64,000 bases of DNA from Lutibaculum baratangense AMV1 (GCF_000496075.1 NZ_AWXZ01000014.1:1-64000); one strand, 5' to 3'; positions 39,221 through 49,960 are shown, counted from the stretch's first letter. The notes: generated from the letters alone by a model not told the origin. Numbers and translations are program-made.

Positions 39221-40021
39221 ATGTTCTATGTCGTCTCCAAGATCGCGTGGCTTCTCCTTGCGCCGAGCAACGTGGTGTGCCTCCTGCTCGTTCTGGGCGC
39301 GGTCCTCCTGTTCACTCGCTTCTATCGCTGGGGCCGGGGCTTCGTCGCCGTCGGCGCTCTCCTCCTCCTGACGTTCGGGTTCACGCCGCTCGGCCACCTC
39401 CTCATCCTTCCCCTCGAGGAGCGGTTTCCGCCGCCGGCCTCGGATGCACCGGCTCCCGACGGGATCATCGTGCTCGGTGGCTCTTTCGACACCGGCGTGA
39501 CCGCCGCCCGCGGCCAGGTGGCCCTCAACGAGGCCGGCGAGCGCCTGACCGCGTTCGCAGCCCTGGCGAGCCGCTATCCGGAGTCGCGACTGGTCTTCTC
39601 CGGCGGCTCGACAGCCATGCTTCTCGAGCATGCCAACGAGGCGGAGACGGCCCGCCTTCTCCTCGAGTCGATGGGGCTTGGAGAGGGGCGGCTCCTCCTC
39701 GAGGATCGCTCCCGGAACACCGCTCAGAACGCGCAATACTCCGCCGAGCTCGTTCAGGCCTCGACGGGAGAGCGCTGGCTTCTGGTGACATCGGCGTGGC
39801 ACATGCCCCGTGCGGTGGGCGCTTTCAGGACCGCGGGGCTCGAAGTCGCAGCGTATCCTGTGGATTACCGCACGCGCGGTTGGGGGGACCTGGCGCGACC
39901 GTTCGAGGCGGTTTCGGAGGGGCTCAAGCGCATGGACATCGCGACGCGGGAGTGGATCGGCCTCGTCGCGTATCGGCTGACCGGGAAGACACCGTCTCTT
40001 CTTCCCGCAGTTGCGAAGTAG
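39221..40021 (+). CDS. YdcF/ElyC-type DUF218 membrane protein
   Basis: The 266-residue product has two N-terminal membrane segments (about residues 3-27 and 36-55). A DUF218 domain follows: DGIIVLGGSFDTGVTAARGQ near residues 80-99, a Ser/Thr-rich FSGGSTAML, NTAQNAQYSAELVQ, and LLVTSAWHMPRAVGAFRTAG. ElyC-like members affect envelope polysaccharide lipid-carrier metabolism in enterobacteria; transfer of that role here is inference. Confidence 0.82.
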   Translation: MFYVVSKIAWLLLAPSNVVCLLLVLGAVLLFTRFYRWGRGFVAVGALLLLTFGFTPLGHLLILPLEERFPPPASDAPAPDGIIVLGGSFDTGVTAARGQVALNEAGERLTAFAALASRYPESRLVFSGGSTAMLLEHANEAETARLLLESMGLGEGRLLLEDRSRNTAQNAQYSAELVQASTGERWLLVTSAWHMPRAVGAFRTAGLEVAAYPVDYRTRGWGDLARPFEAVSEGLKRMDIATREWIGLVAYRLTGKTPSLLPAVAK

Positions 40022-40134
40022 GCCCCTCGGGGAGCCCCTTGCGCCATTGTTTAAGGAAGTGTAACGCAATGCGCATCGCGCCGGCGGAATGCGCGATATC
40101 CTGAGTTTTCAACATCTCCGATGAGGCATTCTTG

Positions 40135-40260
40135 ATGCACCGAGACGCTGAGCCGTCTTACCTGCGCGTCACGTTCTGGGCGCTGGCTTTCCTGGTCGGC
40201 ACCCTCCTCGTGACCGCGTTGTTCGGCGGGTTCGAGCCCATCGCGATCGCAGCGCGATAG
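40135..40260 (+). CDS. Putative 41-residue membrane protein
   Basis: This frame lies in the 377-base gap between the DUF218 gene and coaD. ATG 40135 has GAGG eight bases upstream. The product has a short polar N-terminus (MHRDAEPSYLRVTF), one hydrophobic helix of about 22 residues, and a short C-terminus ending IAIAAR. A strong hairpin lies 21 bases after the stop, so the gene may be its own transcription unit. No family is recognised. Confidence 0.5.
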   Translation: MHRDAEPSYLRVTFWALAFLVGTLLVTALFGGFEPIAIAAR

Positions 40261-40281
40261 AGCCTGAAGGGAGTGTTTCTG

Positions 40282-40316
40282 AACGGCGCGGCCGGGGCGG
40301 CCGCGCCGTTTGTCGT
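40282..40316 (+). terminator. Hairpin terminator after the 41-residue gene
   Basis: AACGGCGCGGCC (40282-40293), loop GGGGC, GGCCGCGCCGTT (40299-40310): a perfect 12-bp stem followed by TGTCGTT. The T-run is poor but the stem is very strong. It separates the small gene from coaD. Confidence 0.7.
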
Positions 40317-40398
40317 TCAAGGGGCGGCGGTCGACGGCGGAGGGCACGAGCCGAACGCGGCTTGAGCCCTGTTCCGTGACAGGCTATGTGACGCGGCA

Positions 40399-40902
40399 AT
40401 GATCAGGACAGGCCTGTACTCCGGCAGCTTCGACCCCATCACGCTCGGGCATCTCGACGTGATCAGGCGCGGCGCGCGCCTCGTCGACCGGCTCGTGGTG
40501 GCGATCGGTGTCCATCACGGCAAGGCGCCGCTCTTCTCCGCGGAGGAGCGCCAGTCGATGATCGAGCGGGAGGCGGGTGCCGTCGTGCGCGAGGCGGGAT
40601 GCGACCTCGAGGTCGTGACCTTCGATGACCTCGTGATCGATGCGGCCCGCCGCGCGGGCGCGAACTTCATTCTTCGCGGGATTCGCGATGCGACGGATCT
40701 CGACTACGAGATGCGGATGTGCGGGATGAATGCCGCCGTGGCGCCGGACGTCCAGACCGTTTTCCTCCCCGCCTCCGCCGAAGTCCGCCATATCGCCGCG
40801 AGCCTTGCCCGGCAGGTTGCGGCGATGGGCGGCGATGTCGGCCATTTCGTGCCCCCACGTGTCGCCGAGGCGCTGGTCACACGCTCCCGCAGCGCTAGCT
40901 GA
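40399..40902 (+). CDS. coaD: Phosphopantetheine adenylyltransferase
   Basis: This enzyme adenylates 4'-phosphopantetheine to dephospho-CoA, the penultimate step of coenzyme A synthesis. The 167-residue product begins [20 protein letters not shown], with the nucleotidyltransferase TLGH (T/HxGH) motif at residues 15-18. It continues with [18 protein letters not shown] near residues 91-108 and the [18 protein letters not shown]-terminal segment. Length is typical. Confidence 0.96.
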   Translation: MIRTGLYSGSFDPITLGHLDVIRRGARLVDRLVVAIGVHHGKAPLFSAEERQSMIEREAGAVVREAGCDLEVVTFDDLVIDAARRAGANFILRGIRDATDLDYEMRMCGMNAAVAPDVQTVFLPASAEVRHIAASLARQVAAMGGDVGHFVPPRVAEALVTRSRSAS

Positions 40903-40936
40903 CCCGCGGACCGGACAAACCAATAGGAGAGACCTG

Positions 40937-41488
40937 ATGAAAGCGCTGCTGGCTTTGGGAATGCTCGCCGTCGCGACGATGCCGTATGACGCGCACGCGC
41001 AGGGGGCGAACGATCCGGAGAACACGCTGCTGATGCAGCTCGAGAGCGGCACGGTCACCATCCAGCTTCGCCCCGACCTCGCGCCCAACCACGCGGAGCG
41101 CCTGAAGGAGCTGACGCGCGACGGCTTCTACGACGGCGTCGTGTTCCATCGGGTGATCGACGGCTTCATGGCCCAGACCGGCGACCCGACCGGCACCGGC
41201 ATGGGCGGTTCAGACCTGCCCGACCTCGAGGCCGAATTCTCCGACGCGCCGTTCGAGCGCGGCACGGTGGGCATGGCCCGGTCGCAGAGCCCGAACAGCG
41301 CGAACAGCCAGTTCTTCGTCATGTTCGACAGCGCCCAGCACCTGAACGGCCAGTACACCGTGGTCGGTGAGGTCATCGACGGCATGGAGCATATCGATGC
41401 GATCAAAAAGGGTGGAGGCGCCAACGGGATGGTGCAGGATCCTGACAAGATCGTTGAGATGACGGTCGAAGCCGAAGCGAACAACTGA
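40937..41488 (+). CDS. Periplasmic cyclophilin-type peptidyl-prolyl isomerase
   Basis: The enzyme catalyses cis-trans isomerisation of prolyl bonds. The 183-residue product has a signal peptide (MKALLALGMLAVATMPYDAHA) and a cyclophilin domain with [20 protein letters not shown] (catalytic Arg in FHRV) and NSQFFVMF. TAGGAGAG precedes the ATG. The next gene encodes a signal-less paralogue, so the pair is a tandem duplication with different cellular addresses. Confidence 0.92.
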   Translation: MKALLALGMLAVATMPYDAHAQGANDPENTLLMQLESGTVTIQLRPDLAPNHAERLKELTRDGFYDGVVFHRVIDGFMAQTGDPTGTGMGGSDLPDLEAEFSDAPFERGTVGMARSQSPNSANSQFFVMFDSAQHLNGQYTVVGEVIDGMEHIDAIKKGGGANGMVQDPDKIVEMTVEAEANN

Positions 41489-41515
41489 AGACACAAGAAA
41501 CCACAGGAGCCGGAT

Positions 41516-41977
41516 ATGGCCGACACCGACAACACGCTGGTGATGGAGACGACGAAGGGGCGGGTCGTGATCGAAATGCGACCCGATCTCGCACCGAACC
41601 ACGTGGCCCGGATCCGCGAGCTCGTCTCGCAGGGCTTCTACGACGGCATCGTCTTCCACCGCGTCATCGATGGCTTCATGGCGCAGACCGGTTGCCCGCA
41701 GGGCACCGGGACCGGCGGCTCGGGCACGAAGCTGAAGGCCGAGTTCTCCAAGGAGCCGCATGTGCGCGGCACCTGCTCGATGGCGCGGGCGGCGAACCCG
41801 GATTCCGGCGACAGCCAGTTCTTCATCTGCTTCGACCGCGCCCCGTGGCTGGACGGCCAGTACACCGTCTGGGGCAAGGTGGTCGAGGGCATGGAGGCTG
41901 TCGATCAGCTGAAGCGCGGCGAGCCCGTCCAGAACCCCGACAAGATCGAGAAGATGACCGTTCAGGCGGCGACCTGA
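41516..41977 (+). CDS. ppiB: Cytoplasmic cyclophilin-type peptidyl-prolyl isomerase
   Basis: The 153-residue product is a single cyclophilin domain without a signal peptide. It begins [20 protein letters not shown] and has [40 protein letters not shown] and [15 protein letters not shown]. It resembles PpiB-type enzymes. CAGGAGCCGGAT provides the ribosome-binding site. It lies 27 bases after the periplasmic paralogue and 13 bases before queA. Confidence 0.93.
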   Translation: MADTDNTLVMETTKGRVVIEMRPDLAPNHVARIRELVSQGFYDGIVFHRVIDGFMAQTGCPQGTGTGGSGTKLKAEFSKEPHVRGTCSMARAANPDSGDSQFFICFDRAPWLDGQYTVWGKVVEGMEAVDQLKRGEPVQNPDKIEKMTVQAAT

Positions 41978-44209
<2,232 letters not shown>

Positions 44210-44232
44210 AGGCCCGGTGGCGCCATCCGCGC

Positions 44233-44260
44233 TTGATTTCGGCGCCCCGCCCCCCTACCG
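44233..44260 (+). promoter_or_regulatory. Promoter of tRNA-Lys
   Basis: TTGATT (44233-44238) and CTACCG (44255-44260), 16 bases apart, end 17 bases before the mature tRNA. The position is right for a tRNA promoter. Confidence 0.45.
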
Positions 44261-44277
44261 TGCCGCCGACTCGTGGA

Positions 44278-44353
44278 GAGCCTGTAGCTCAGCTGGTAGA
44301 GCAACTGACTTTTAATCAGTAGGTCCAGGGTTCGAATCCCTGCGGGCTCACCA
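44278..44353 (+). tRNA. tRNA-Lys (anticodon UUU)
   Basis: A 76-base cloverleaf with acceptor GAGCCTG / CGGGCTC (one G-U pair), D arm GCTC-AGCTGGTA-GAGC, anticodon arm ACTGA-CTTTTAA-TCAGT with anticodon TTT, T arm CAGGG-TTCGAATC-CCTG, and encoded CCA. It decodes AAA/AAG. Confidence 0.98.
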
Positions 44354-44354
44354 A

Positions 44355-44388
44355 CCTCGGATGACCTCCCTCAAGGTGGGAGGCCGAG
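44355..44388. terminator. Stem-loop between tRNA-Lys and the convergent small gene
   Basis: CTCGG (44356-44360) pairs with CCGAG (44384-44388), and CCTCCC (44365-44370) pairs with GGGAGG (44378-44383), with an ATGA bulge between them. No long T-run is present. It is placed to terminate transcription from either side. Confidence 0.4.
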
Positions 44389-44395
44389 CGGTTGC

Positions 44396-44536
44396 TCAGC
44401 CGAGCAGCAGCGAGATGCCTGCCAGGCCGCCGACGGTGGCCGTCAGCAGGATCCCGCCGAACGAAAGCCAGCTCACCATGTGCGCGTTGACCGCCCGCCG
44501 GTATTCCCGGGGCGTGAGACCGTAACGTGCGTGCAT
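44396..44536 (-). CDS. Putative 46-residue membrane protein
   Basis: From the ATG whose complement is at 44534-44536, preceded by GAGAGGG at six bases, the product begins MHARYGLTPREYRRAVNAHM. A single hydrophobic helix of about 23 residues follows, ending GLAGISLLLG. An in-frame ATG at 44590 would give 64 residues but lacks a ribosome-binding site. No family is recognised; the size and layout resemble small inner-membrane proteins. Confidence 0.5.
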   Translation of the reverse strand: MHARYGLTPREYRRAVNAHMVSWLSFGGILLTATVGGLAGISLLLG

Positions 44537-44687
44537 GTTGACCCTCTCGGTTCGCAGATCGCCCCACCAGCCCTCCGAGACTCGGTCCATAGGGTTAACG
44601 AAAGGCTAATTCATGGCCACGACCGTTTCGCGTGCCGCGAAGCGCGAGCGCTCGGTCGACAGGCGGGACGGAGCTGGGGGGCGGGCC

Positions 44688-45425
44688 TCAGTCGAGAAGC
44701 CAGGCGAGGGAGCGCCGCAGATGTCTGCTGCCGTTCTCCCCGAACCAGTCGCCGTGCGCGAAGATGACGCGCTCGGGGTTCCACTCGATCATCCGGAGAG
44801 CCGCCGCGGCCGCTTCCTTTCGACGCCACAGCACGGCGGCGCGGAGATAGGCCGGCGCCCTCCCGTCCGGTGCGGTGGCCCCGACGAGCCGGGCGCCCAG
44901 CCGGGCGGGGAACGGGAGAAGAGCGGGGGGAACGTTGACGACGAGGTCCGTCAGCACGAGCGTGCGGGAGGGCCGGTGGAAGAACGCGATCTCGGCGAAT
45001 CCTCCTGCTCCGCGCACGAGGACCTGGTCGAGGCACCCTGACCATTCGGCAGGGGGATGCTCCGCGAGGTCGCGGTCGATCCGCAGGGCGGACCGCCTGA
45101 CGGGACGCCGGTCGCGCAAGCCTGGCGCGGCCCAGGTGTCGGCGGCGGGGTAATGCTCCTGCCACGCCTTCGCGTGCGTCCAGTGCGCGCTGTTCGGCAA
45201 GACGATGTGCCGCACGGGGCCCACGGCGCGGAGTTCCCCGGCGAGGCCCTCCACGTATCGTGTCGGAGAGTGGAGCAGGAGTTCGCCGTCCGGCAGGCGG
45301 ATGACCGTCATCCGCACGGGAAGGGGAATCCCCATCGTCACATGCGGGCCACTGTCCACGATCCAGACGTCGTCCGTGACGGGCTTGAGCGTGTCGAGCG
45401 GTCGATAGACCTCCTGGAGACGCAT
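44688..45425 (-). CDS. DUF4336 family protein (metallo-beta-lactamase-like fold)
   Basis: The 245-residue product begins MRLQEVYRPLDTLKPVTDDV. It shows a degenerate metallo-beta-lactamase pattern with VRMTVIRLPDGELLLHSPTR near residues 37-56, VRHIVLPNSAHWTHAKAWQE near residues 70-89 and VIFAHGDWF near the C-terminus. This matches DUF4336. The canonical HxHxDH metal motif is not present, so hydrolase activity is uncertain. An upstream in-frame ATG at 45452 would add nine basic residues. No function is known. Confidence 0.72.
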   Translation of the reverse strand: MRLQEVYRPLDTLKPVTDDVWIVDSGPHVTMGIPLPVRMTVIRLPDGELLLHSPTRYVEGLAGELRAVGPVRHIVLPNSAHWTHAKAWQEHYPAADTWAAPGLRDRRPVRRSALRIDRDLAEHPPAEWSGCLDQVLVRGAGGFAEIAFFHRPSRTLVLTDLVVNVPPALLPFPARLGARLVGATAPDGRAPAYLRAAVLWRRKEAAAAALRMIEWNPERVIFAHGDWFGENGSRHLRRSLAWLLD

Positions 45426-45503
45426 ATGCCGTCTCGTGCCTCGATGCCGCATCGGTACGGAAGGTTCGGTGCCGACCGCCGGTTCCCTGTTGTCAAAGCT
45501 CCT

Positions 45504-45902
45504 TCAGGCAGGCGGTGCGGCGAGCGCGCAGGTGGCAGCGGGGGAGACGATACGGGGAAGGAGGATCTGGGAATCCGAGCCGGCGGCGATGAGCGCCACG
45601 GCCTCCGCGACCGACCCGACGCCATAGAGCCGTTCGACTTCCGGCGAGTGGGTGACGATCCGGTGCTTCACCCGCGCCATCTCCCCCCTGGTGACGATCC
45701 GCGTCGCCGCGCCGAAGTGGATGACGGCGGCACGGAAGGCTGGAAGCGCGGTGCGGTCGGTGAGGGTCGCGAAGCAGGAGATCGCATCCCGCTCCAACCC
45801 GCTCTGCGCAAGCGCGCTGTTGAAGAGGGCCACCAGTTCCGAGGTGCCGACCTCCCGCCGCATCCCGAACCCTGCAGCCACGATCAACCTGTCCTCCGGC
45901 AT
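45504..45902 (-). CDS. cobE: CobE / CbiG C-terminal domain protein
   Basis: The 132-residue product begins MPEDRLIVAAGFGMRREVGT. It contains ALFNSALAQSGLERDAISCF, FATLTDRTALPAF, and a C-terminal RLYGVGSVAEAVALIAAGSD, the pattern of the CobE/GbiG C-terminal family. CobE is linked to aerobic cobalamin synthesis, but its reaction is not settled. The ATG at 45902 fits the family; a start at 46136 would add unrelated sequence. No other cobalamin gene is in the window, so it is isolated here. Confidence 0.75.
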   Translation of the reverse strand: MPEDRLIVAAGFGMRREVGTSELVALFNSALAQSGLERDAISCFATLTDRTALPAFRAAVIHFGAATRIVTRGEMARVKHRIVTHSPEVERLYGVGSVAEAVALIAAGSDSQILLPRIVSPAATCALAAPPA

Positions 45903-46137
45903 GGGCGTCACCTCCGTCGTCCGTTGCGCGCGGCTCCGGATTGGAGAAGCCGGACCGTTCGGATTTGATCCGAAGATCGTTCTCCCGCCGGTCTCTGCGG
46001 CAGCCTGCCGCGCCACCGACGGCTCCTCACGAAAGTCGGAGAAACTCGCTTCAAAGGCCGCATTGCAGGCAAACGAAGGCTTTGCATGAGCTGTGTTCAC
46101 TCCTCGGCCGTGTTCAATTGTTGCGTCCCCCTCCACG

Positions 46138-47364
46138 ATGAAATTTAGAGAGTTTGCTGCGGATCGTCATGGAAACGTCGCGGTCACATTCTCGTTGCTC
46201 CTGATGCCGATCCTCGCGGCCATCGGGGTCGCACTGGATGTCGGTCGCGCTGGCTCCGCCCACAGCAAGCTGCAGAACGCGCTGGATGCTGCGGCGCTGG
46301 CAATGTCGGTCGACGCCCCCTGGCACAGCGGCCAGGGGCTGGAGCCCTACGCCAGGCAGATCCTCAAGGAGAACTTCGGTGCCGGACAGGGTGCCGAGAT
46401 CACCTCCGTCAGCGTTGAACGCAGCAGCGAGGACCTCGTCCTCAAGGCCGAGGCTCATCTTCCCTCGACCTTCGCCGGGCTGATCGGAGTCGAGCGCATT
46501 CCTCTTTCGGCAACGACCAACACCGTCTGGGGCGGCAACCCGGTCGAGGTTGCGCTCGTGCTGGACAACACGGGCTCCATGGCTTCGAGTTCGAAGATGG
46601 CGACTCTGAAGGTCGCGGTCCACAACATGCTCGGCATTCTCGAGCAGGGGACGCTCGACCAGGAAGCCGTCGCCGTCGGCATCGTGCCGTTCGCCACGCA
46701 GGTCCGCATCGCCCGCACCTACGAGATTGCGCTCTGGCTGCGCAAGCTCGACGCATCGGCGTCCAAACCGTGGTGGTGGCCGAAGTCATGGCCCTGGACC
46801 GACTCCTGGGACGGCTGCGTTACCGACCGGGATCAGCCTTACGATGTCGACGACACGCTGCAGGCGAGCGAGACCACGAAGCACCCGGCGGCCAAATGCG
46901 CCGTGACGGGCCTTCAGGAACTCCTCCCCCTGACGGACGATTTCACCGCCCTTCGCGACAAGGTCGACGACATGCGCGCCGACGGCAACACGAACGTCAC
47001 CATCGGGATCGCCTGGGGGATGGCGATGCTCAGCCATCATGCGCCCCTGGAGGAGGCCAGCGTGCCCGGCACGGTCCGCGGCATGAAGCAGGTGATGGTG
47101 GTGCTCACGGACGGCGAGAACGCGCAGAACCGCTTCACGAGCGACCGAACGTCGATCGACCGGCGGACCGAGCTCGCATGTCAGGCCGCGAAGGATGCGG
47201 GCATAGAGGTCTTCACGGTCCGGGTGGTGGAAGGCAACAGGAACCTCCTGCGCGACTGCGCCACGGATCCCGACCATTATTTCGACGTCGAGAACGTCGA
47301 CGATCTCCTGCCCGTGTTCCAGACGATCAGCACCCGGATCTCGGAGCTGCGCATCGCCCGCTGA
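46138..47364 (+). CDS. TadE/TadG-like pilus assembly protein with VWA domain
   Basis: The 408-residue product begins MKFREFAADRHGNVAVTFSL. It has a Tad-type N-terminus with a membrane helix (about residues 16-36) followed by SKLQNALDAAALAMS, then a von Willebrand factor A domain with MIDAS DNTGS (Asp143, Thr145, Ser147). The C-terminal half includes KQVMVVLTDGENAQNRFTSD. TadG-like proteins take part in Flp pilus or surface adhesion. No other tad/cpa gene is nearby. The start lacks a Shine-Dalgarno; GTG 46093 is an alternative. The 235 bases upstream, between cobE and this gene, hold nothing I can name. Confidence 0.82.
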   Translation: MKFREFAADRHGNVAVTFSLLLMPILAAIGVALDVGRAGSAHSKLQNALDAAALAMSVDAPWHSGQGLEPYARQILKENFGAGQGAEITSVSVERSSEDLVLKAEAHLPSTFAGLIGVERIPLSATTNTVWGGNPVEVALVLDNTGSMASSSKMATLKVAVHNMLGILEQGTLDQEAVAVGIVPFATQVRIARTYEIALWLRKLDASASKPWWWPKSWPWTDSWDGCVTDRDQPYDVDDTLQASETTKHPAAKCAVTGLQELLPLTDDFTALRDKVDDMRADGNTNVTIGIAWGMAMLSHHAPLEEASVPGTVRGMKQVMVVLTDGENAQNRFTSDRTSIDRRTELACQAAKDAGIEVFTVRVVEGNRNLLRDCATDPDHYFDVENVDDLLPVFQTISTRISELRIAR

Positions 47365-47389
47365 TCCCCGCCGCGCGCGGTTTTGGTCC

Positions 47390-49960
47390 TTAACCCACCA
47401 TCTCCTTGATCGCGCGCACGAGGCCCTCGCTCGTATAGGGCTTCCTGAGGACGGGCCGGTCCCTGTACTCGGCCACGATCGAGGTCTGCGGGTCGTAGCC
47501 GGTCGCCAGAACGAACGGCTTCGACCGCCGAGCGAGCGTGTCGGCGACGGCATAGGTCAACTCGCCGTCCAGGTTGACGTCGAGCAGGGCCACGTCGAAC
47601 TCCGCGCTGGCAGCGAGCTCGGACGCCTGGGCCAATCGCGTTGCAGGTCCCACGACCAAACCGCCGGCGTCCTCGATGGCCATCTCGACTTCCATCAGGA
47701 TCAGCGCCGAATCCTCGACGACGAGCACCCGGACGCCCTCGATGCTGGCTTCTTCGCTCTGCAGACCGGCTTCCGACATCGACGGCTCCAGCTCCCCCTT
47801 CTCGTTCGGCCGGATCACGTGAGAGGTTGGCACGACCATCCGACAATAGGCGCCACCCGGGCGGATATCATGCTCGACCGATCCGTCCAGGTCCATTGCG
47901 AGCGATCGCGCGATGAGCTTCTGACCGAATCCCCGTCGATTGACCTCCGAGGTCGGAGGGCCGCCGTGTTCGCTCCACTCCACCACGAGATCGCCGTTCA
48001 CCTCGAAGGCCCAGGACACATGGACCCCGCCGGACTGACTACTCAGGCCGCCATACTTGACAGCGTTCGTGGCCAATTCGTGGACCGTGAGCGACAGGGC
48101 GAGTGCCGCTTTCGGCGTGAGCATGCACTCGGGGCCGTTCAGCAGGACATTGCTCCGCTCGGCGCGGCGATAGGCGGCAAGCTCCTCTTCCAGGAGGCGG
48201 CGCAGTTCGACGCTCTGCCAGCGGCTTTGGCTCAGGAGGCTGTGCGCGCGCGCCATGGCGGCAACCCGGCCGTCGATGGCCGACAGGAAGTCCGGCACCG
48301 TCCGGGCGTTTGCCGCCGACTGACGAATGATCGAGAGCACCACCGCGAGAATGTTCTTCGCCCGGTGGTCGATCTCGGCCGCGAGAAGCCGAAGCTGCTC
48401 CTCCGCCCGCTTGCGCTCAGTCACGTCGACCGCGACCCCGCTCAAGCCCTGCATCCGGCCCTCGTCGTCGAAGCGCGGCTCGAGAGTGAGGTCGAACACG
48501 CGCGCCCGGCCGGCCACGTGATGCACCACTTCGTCCCCCACGCTGCGGCGCGTGGCGACGGCCCGGCGGTAGAGCGACCGGTATCGCGCGGCATCGCCTC
48601 CGCCGATATCGGGAATAGCCGTGCCGATCAGGCTGTCGCGCGACAGCGGGGGCGGGGGATTGAAGCACCAGGTCAGGCGCAGGTCGCGATCGCACTCGAA
48701 CACGAAGATCGGCGACCCCGACAGCGCGAGGCGGAAGCGGGATTCGCTTTCGCGGAGCTGGTGCGTCCTCTGCTCCACCACCTCCGCCATGCGGTTGAAG
48801 CTGCGGCCGAGCCGCTTGTGCTCGGGAGAGCTGCCGCGCATCTCGCCCGCCCGCGCGCCGAGATCGCCCTCCGCCATCGCCTCGGTCAGGCGGGTGAGGT
48901 GCAGGACCGGCAGGCGGATGGAGACGTTGCCGATCACGAGCGCGGCGACCCCCGCCGTCCCGAACACCAGCAGGACGGCGATCATGTTGCGCCAGAAGAG
49001 CCGCTCGGCGGCGCCGGTGATCGCATCCTCGGAGGTGGACACCACGGCGTAGAGGCCGGTTCCGCCGAGAACGGGTGCATAGGCATCGAACTGGCCGCCT
49101 GCGTCTTCGTCGCTGATCACGCTACCCGATCCGCCGGCGGCGATGGCGCCGCGGAGGGCCTCGCGGTCGACGGGGCGGCCGATGAGGGCGGGATCGGAGG
49201 GGACGCGGGCGACGCGCACGAGGTTCGCGTCGACCAGAAGCAACGCCTGGTTCTCCGGAGGCCGCCCTGCCGCCAGTTCCAGTCCGACCTTCAACACGTC
49301 GTAGGCAACGATCACCGCCCCCCTGACTTCATTCTCGGGGCCGATGATCGGGTATGCGAAGCTCAGTATCGGCTCCTGGGTCTGGCGGCCGAGAATGTAG
49401 CCGCTCGTCGTGAGCCGCCGCTCGCTCATGCTCCTCATCACGTAGTCGCGGTCGCTCAGATCGACGCTCTGCCCCCGGTTCAGCTGGTTGCAGAACACGC
49501 GCCCCGTCATGTCGACAGCCAGGAGCTGCGTCAGGGCGACGGAGTGGGCGGTGTAGGCGTCGATCGCGTCCTCGCAGCCCGTCGTGTCGAGGGCTTGCAT
49601 CGGCGGCAGGCGGGAGAGGGTTGCCGCGAAAATTCGGACCCCGTCGACGAATGCGCCGAACTGCGCGGCGAGAAGCCGTGCCGATTGCTCCGCCGCGCTT
49701 CTCGATGCTTCCTCGCGAAGTCGGCGGCTCTCGATCTCGTCGGCAACCTGGAGACCGAAGATGGGCAGGGCGGCGATGAGGACGAGCAGGAGTATGCGGG
49801 CACCGAGGGATCCCCTTCCGCACCCGGGCCCGTCGATGAGCCTCCTCGTATCCCCCTGGTCGGGCGGAGGATCGCTATGTGTGGAAGGCGAGGCTATTTC
49901 CCAGTCCCCCTTCGGGCCGAATCGGAGCCGCTGCGCAACGTCTACCGCGCCGGTGCCCAA
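47390..49960 (-). CDS. Hybrid HWE sensor histidine kinase with Cache-like, HAMP, PAS and receiver domains
   Basis: The 856-residue product has membrane helices near residues 53-72 and 325-345 enclosing a periplasmic Cache-type sensor (VDLSDRDYVMRSMSE, GYILGRQTQEPILSFAYPII). HAMP (345-400), PAS (about 405-520) and an HWE kinase core follow, with phospho-acceptor His532 (IDHRAKN), N-box HELATNAVKYGGL and EWSEHGGP. A C-terminal receiver has phospho-acceptor Asp794 (LLDVNLDGE). The kinase therefore carries its own receiver. The signal is unknown. The exact start is uncertain because the first 50 residues are poorly conserved in type. Confidence 0.88.
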   Translation of the reverse strand: MGTGAVDVAQRLRFGPKGDWEIASPSTHSDPPPDQGDTRRLIDGPGCGRGSLGARILLLVLIAALPIFGLQVADEIESRRLREEASRSAAEQSARLLAAQFGAFVDGVRIFAATLSRLPPMQALDTTGCEDAIDAYTAHSVALTQLLAVDMTGRVFCNQLNRGQSVDLSDRDYVMRSMSERRLTTSGYILGRQTQEPILSFAYPIIGPENEVRGAVIVAYDVLKVGLELAAGRPPENQALLLVDANLVRVARVPSDPALIGRPVDREALRGAIAAGGSGSVISDEDAGGQFDAYAPVLGGTGLYAVVSTSEDAITGAAERLFWRNMIAVLLVFGTAGVAALVIGNVSIRLPVLHLTRLTEAMAEGDLGARAGEMRGSSPEHKRLGRSFNRMAEVVEQRTHQLRESESRFRLALSGSPIFVFECDRDLRLTWCFNPPPPLSRDSLIGTAIPDIGGGDAARYRSLYRRAVATRRSVGDEVVHHVAGRARVFDLTLEPRFDDEGRMQGLSGVAVDVTERKRAEEQLRLLAAEIDHRAKNILAVVLSIIRQSAANARTVPDFLSAIDGRVAAMARAHSLLSQSRWQSVELRRLLEEELAAYRRAERSNVLLNGPECMLTPKAALALSLTVHELATNAVKYGGLSSQSGGVHVSWAFEVNGDLVVEWSEHGGPPTSEVNRRGFGQKLIARSLAMDLDGSVEHDIRPGGAYCRMVVPTSHVIRPNEKGELEPSMSEAGLQSEEASIEGVRVLVVEDSALILMEVEMAIEDAGGLVVGPATRLAQASELAASAEFDVALLDVNLDGELTYAVADTLARRSKPFVLATGYDPQTSIVAEYRDRPVLRKPYTSEGLVRAIKEMVG

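Noticed and set aside
44316-44567. Minus-strand 83-codon frame running into tRNA-Lys
   Set aside because: It reads through the tRNA and out of frame over the 46-residue membrane protein; it ends in the sequence type (SPQGFEPWTY) known as a common artefact of tRNA antisense translation.
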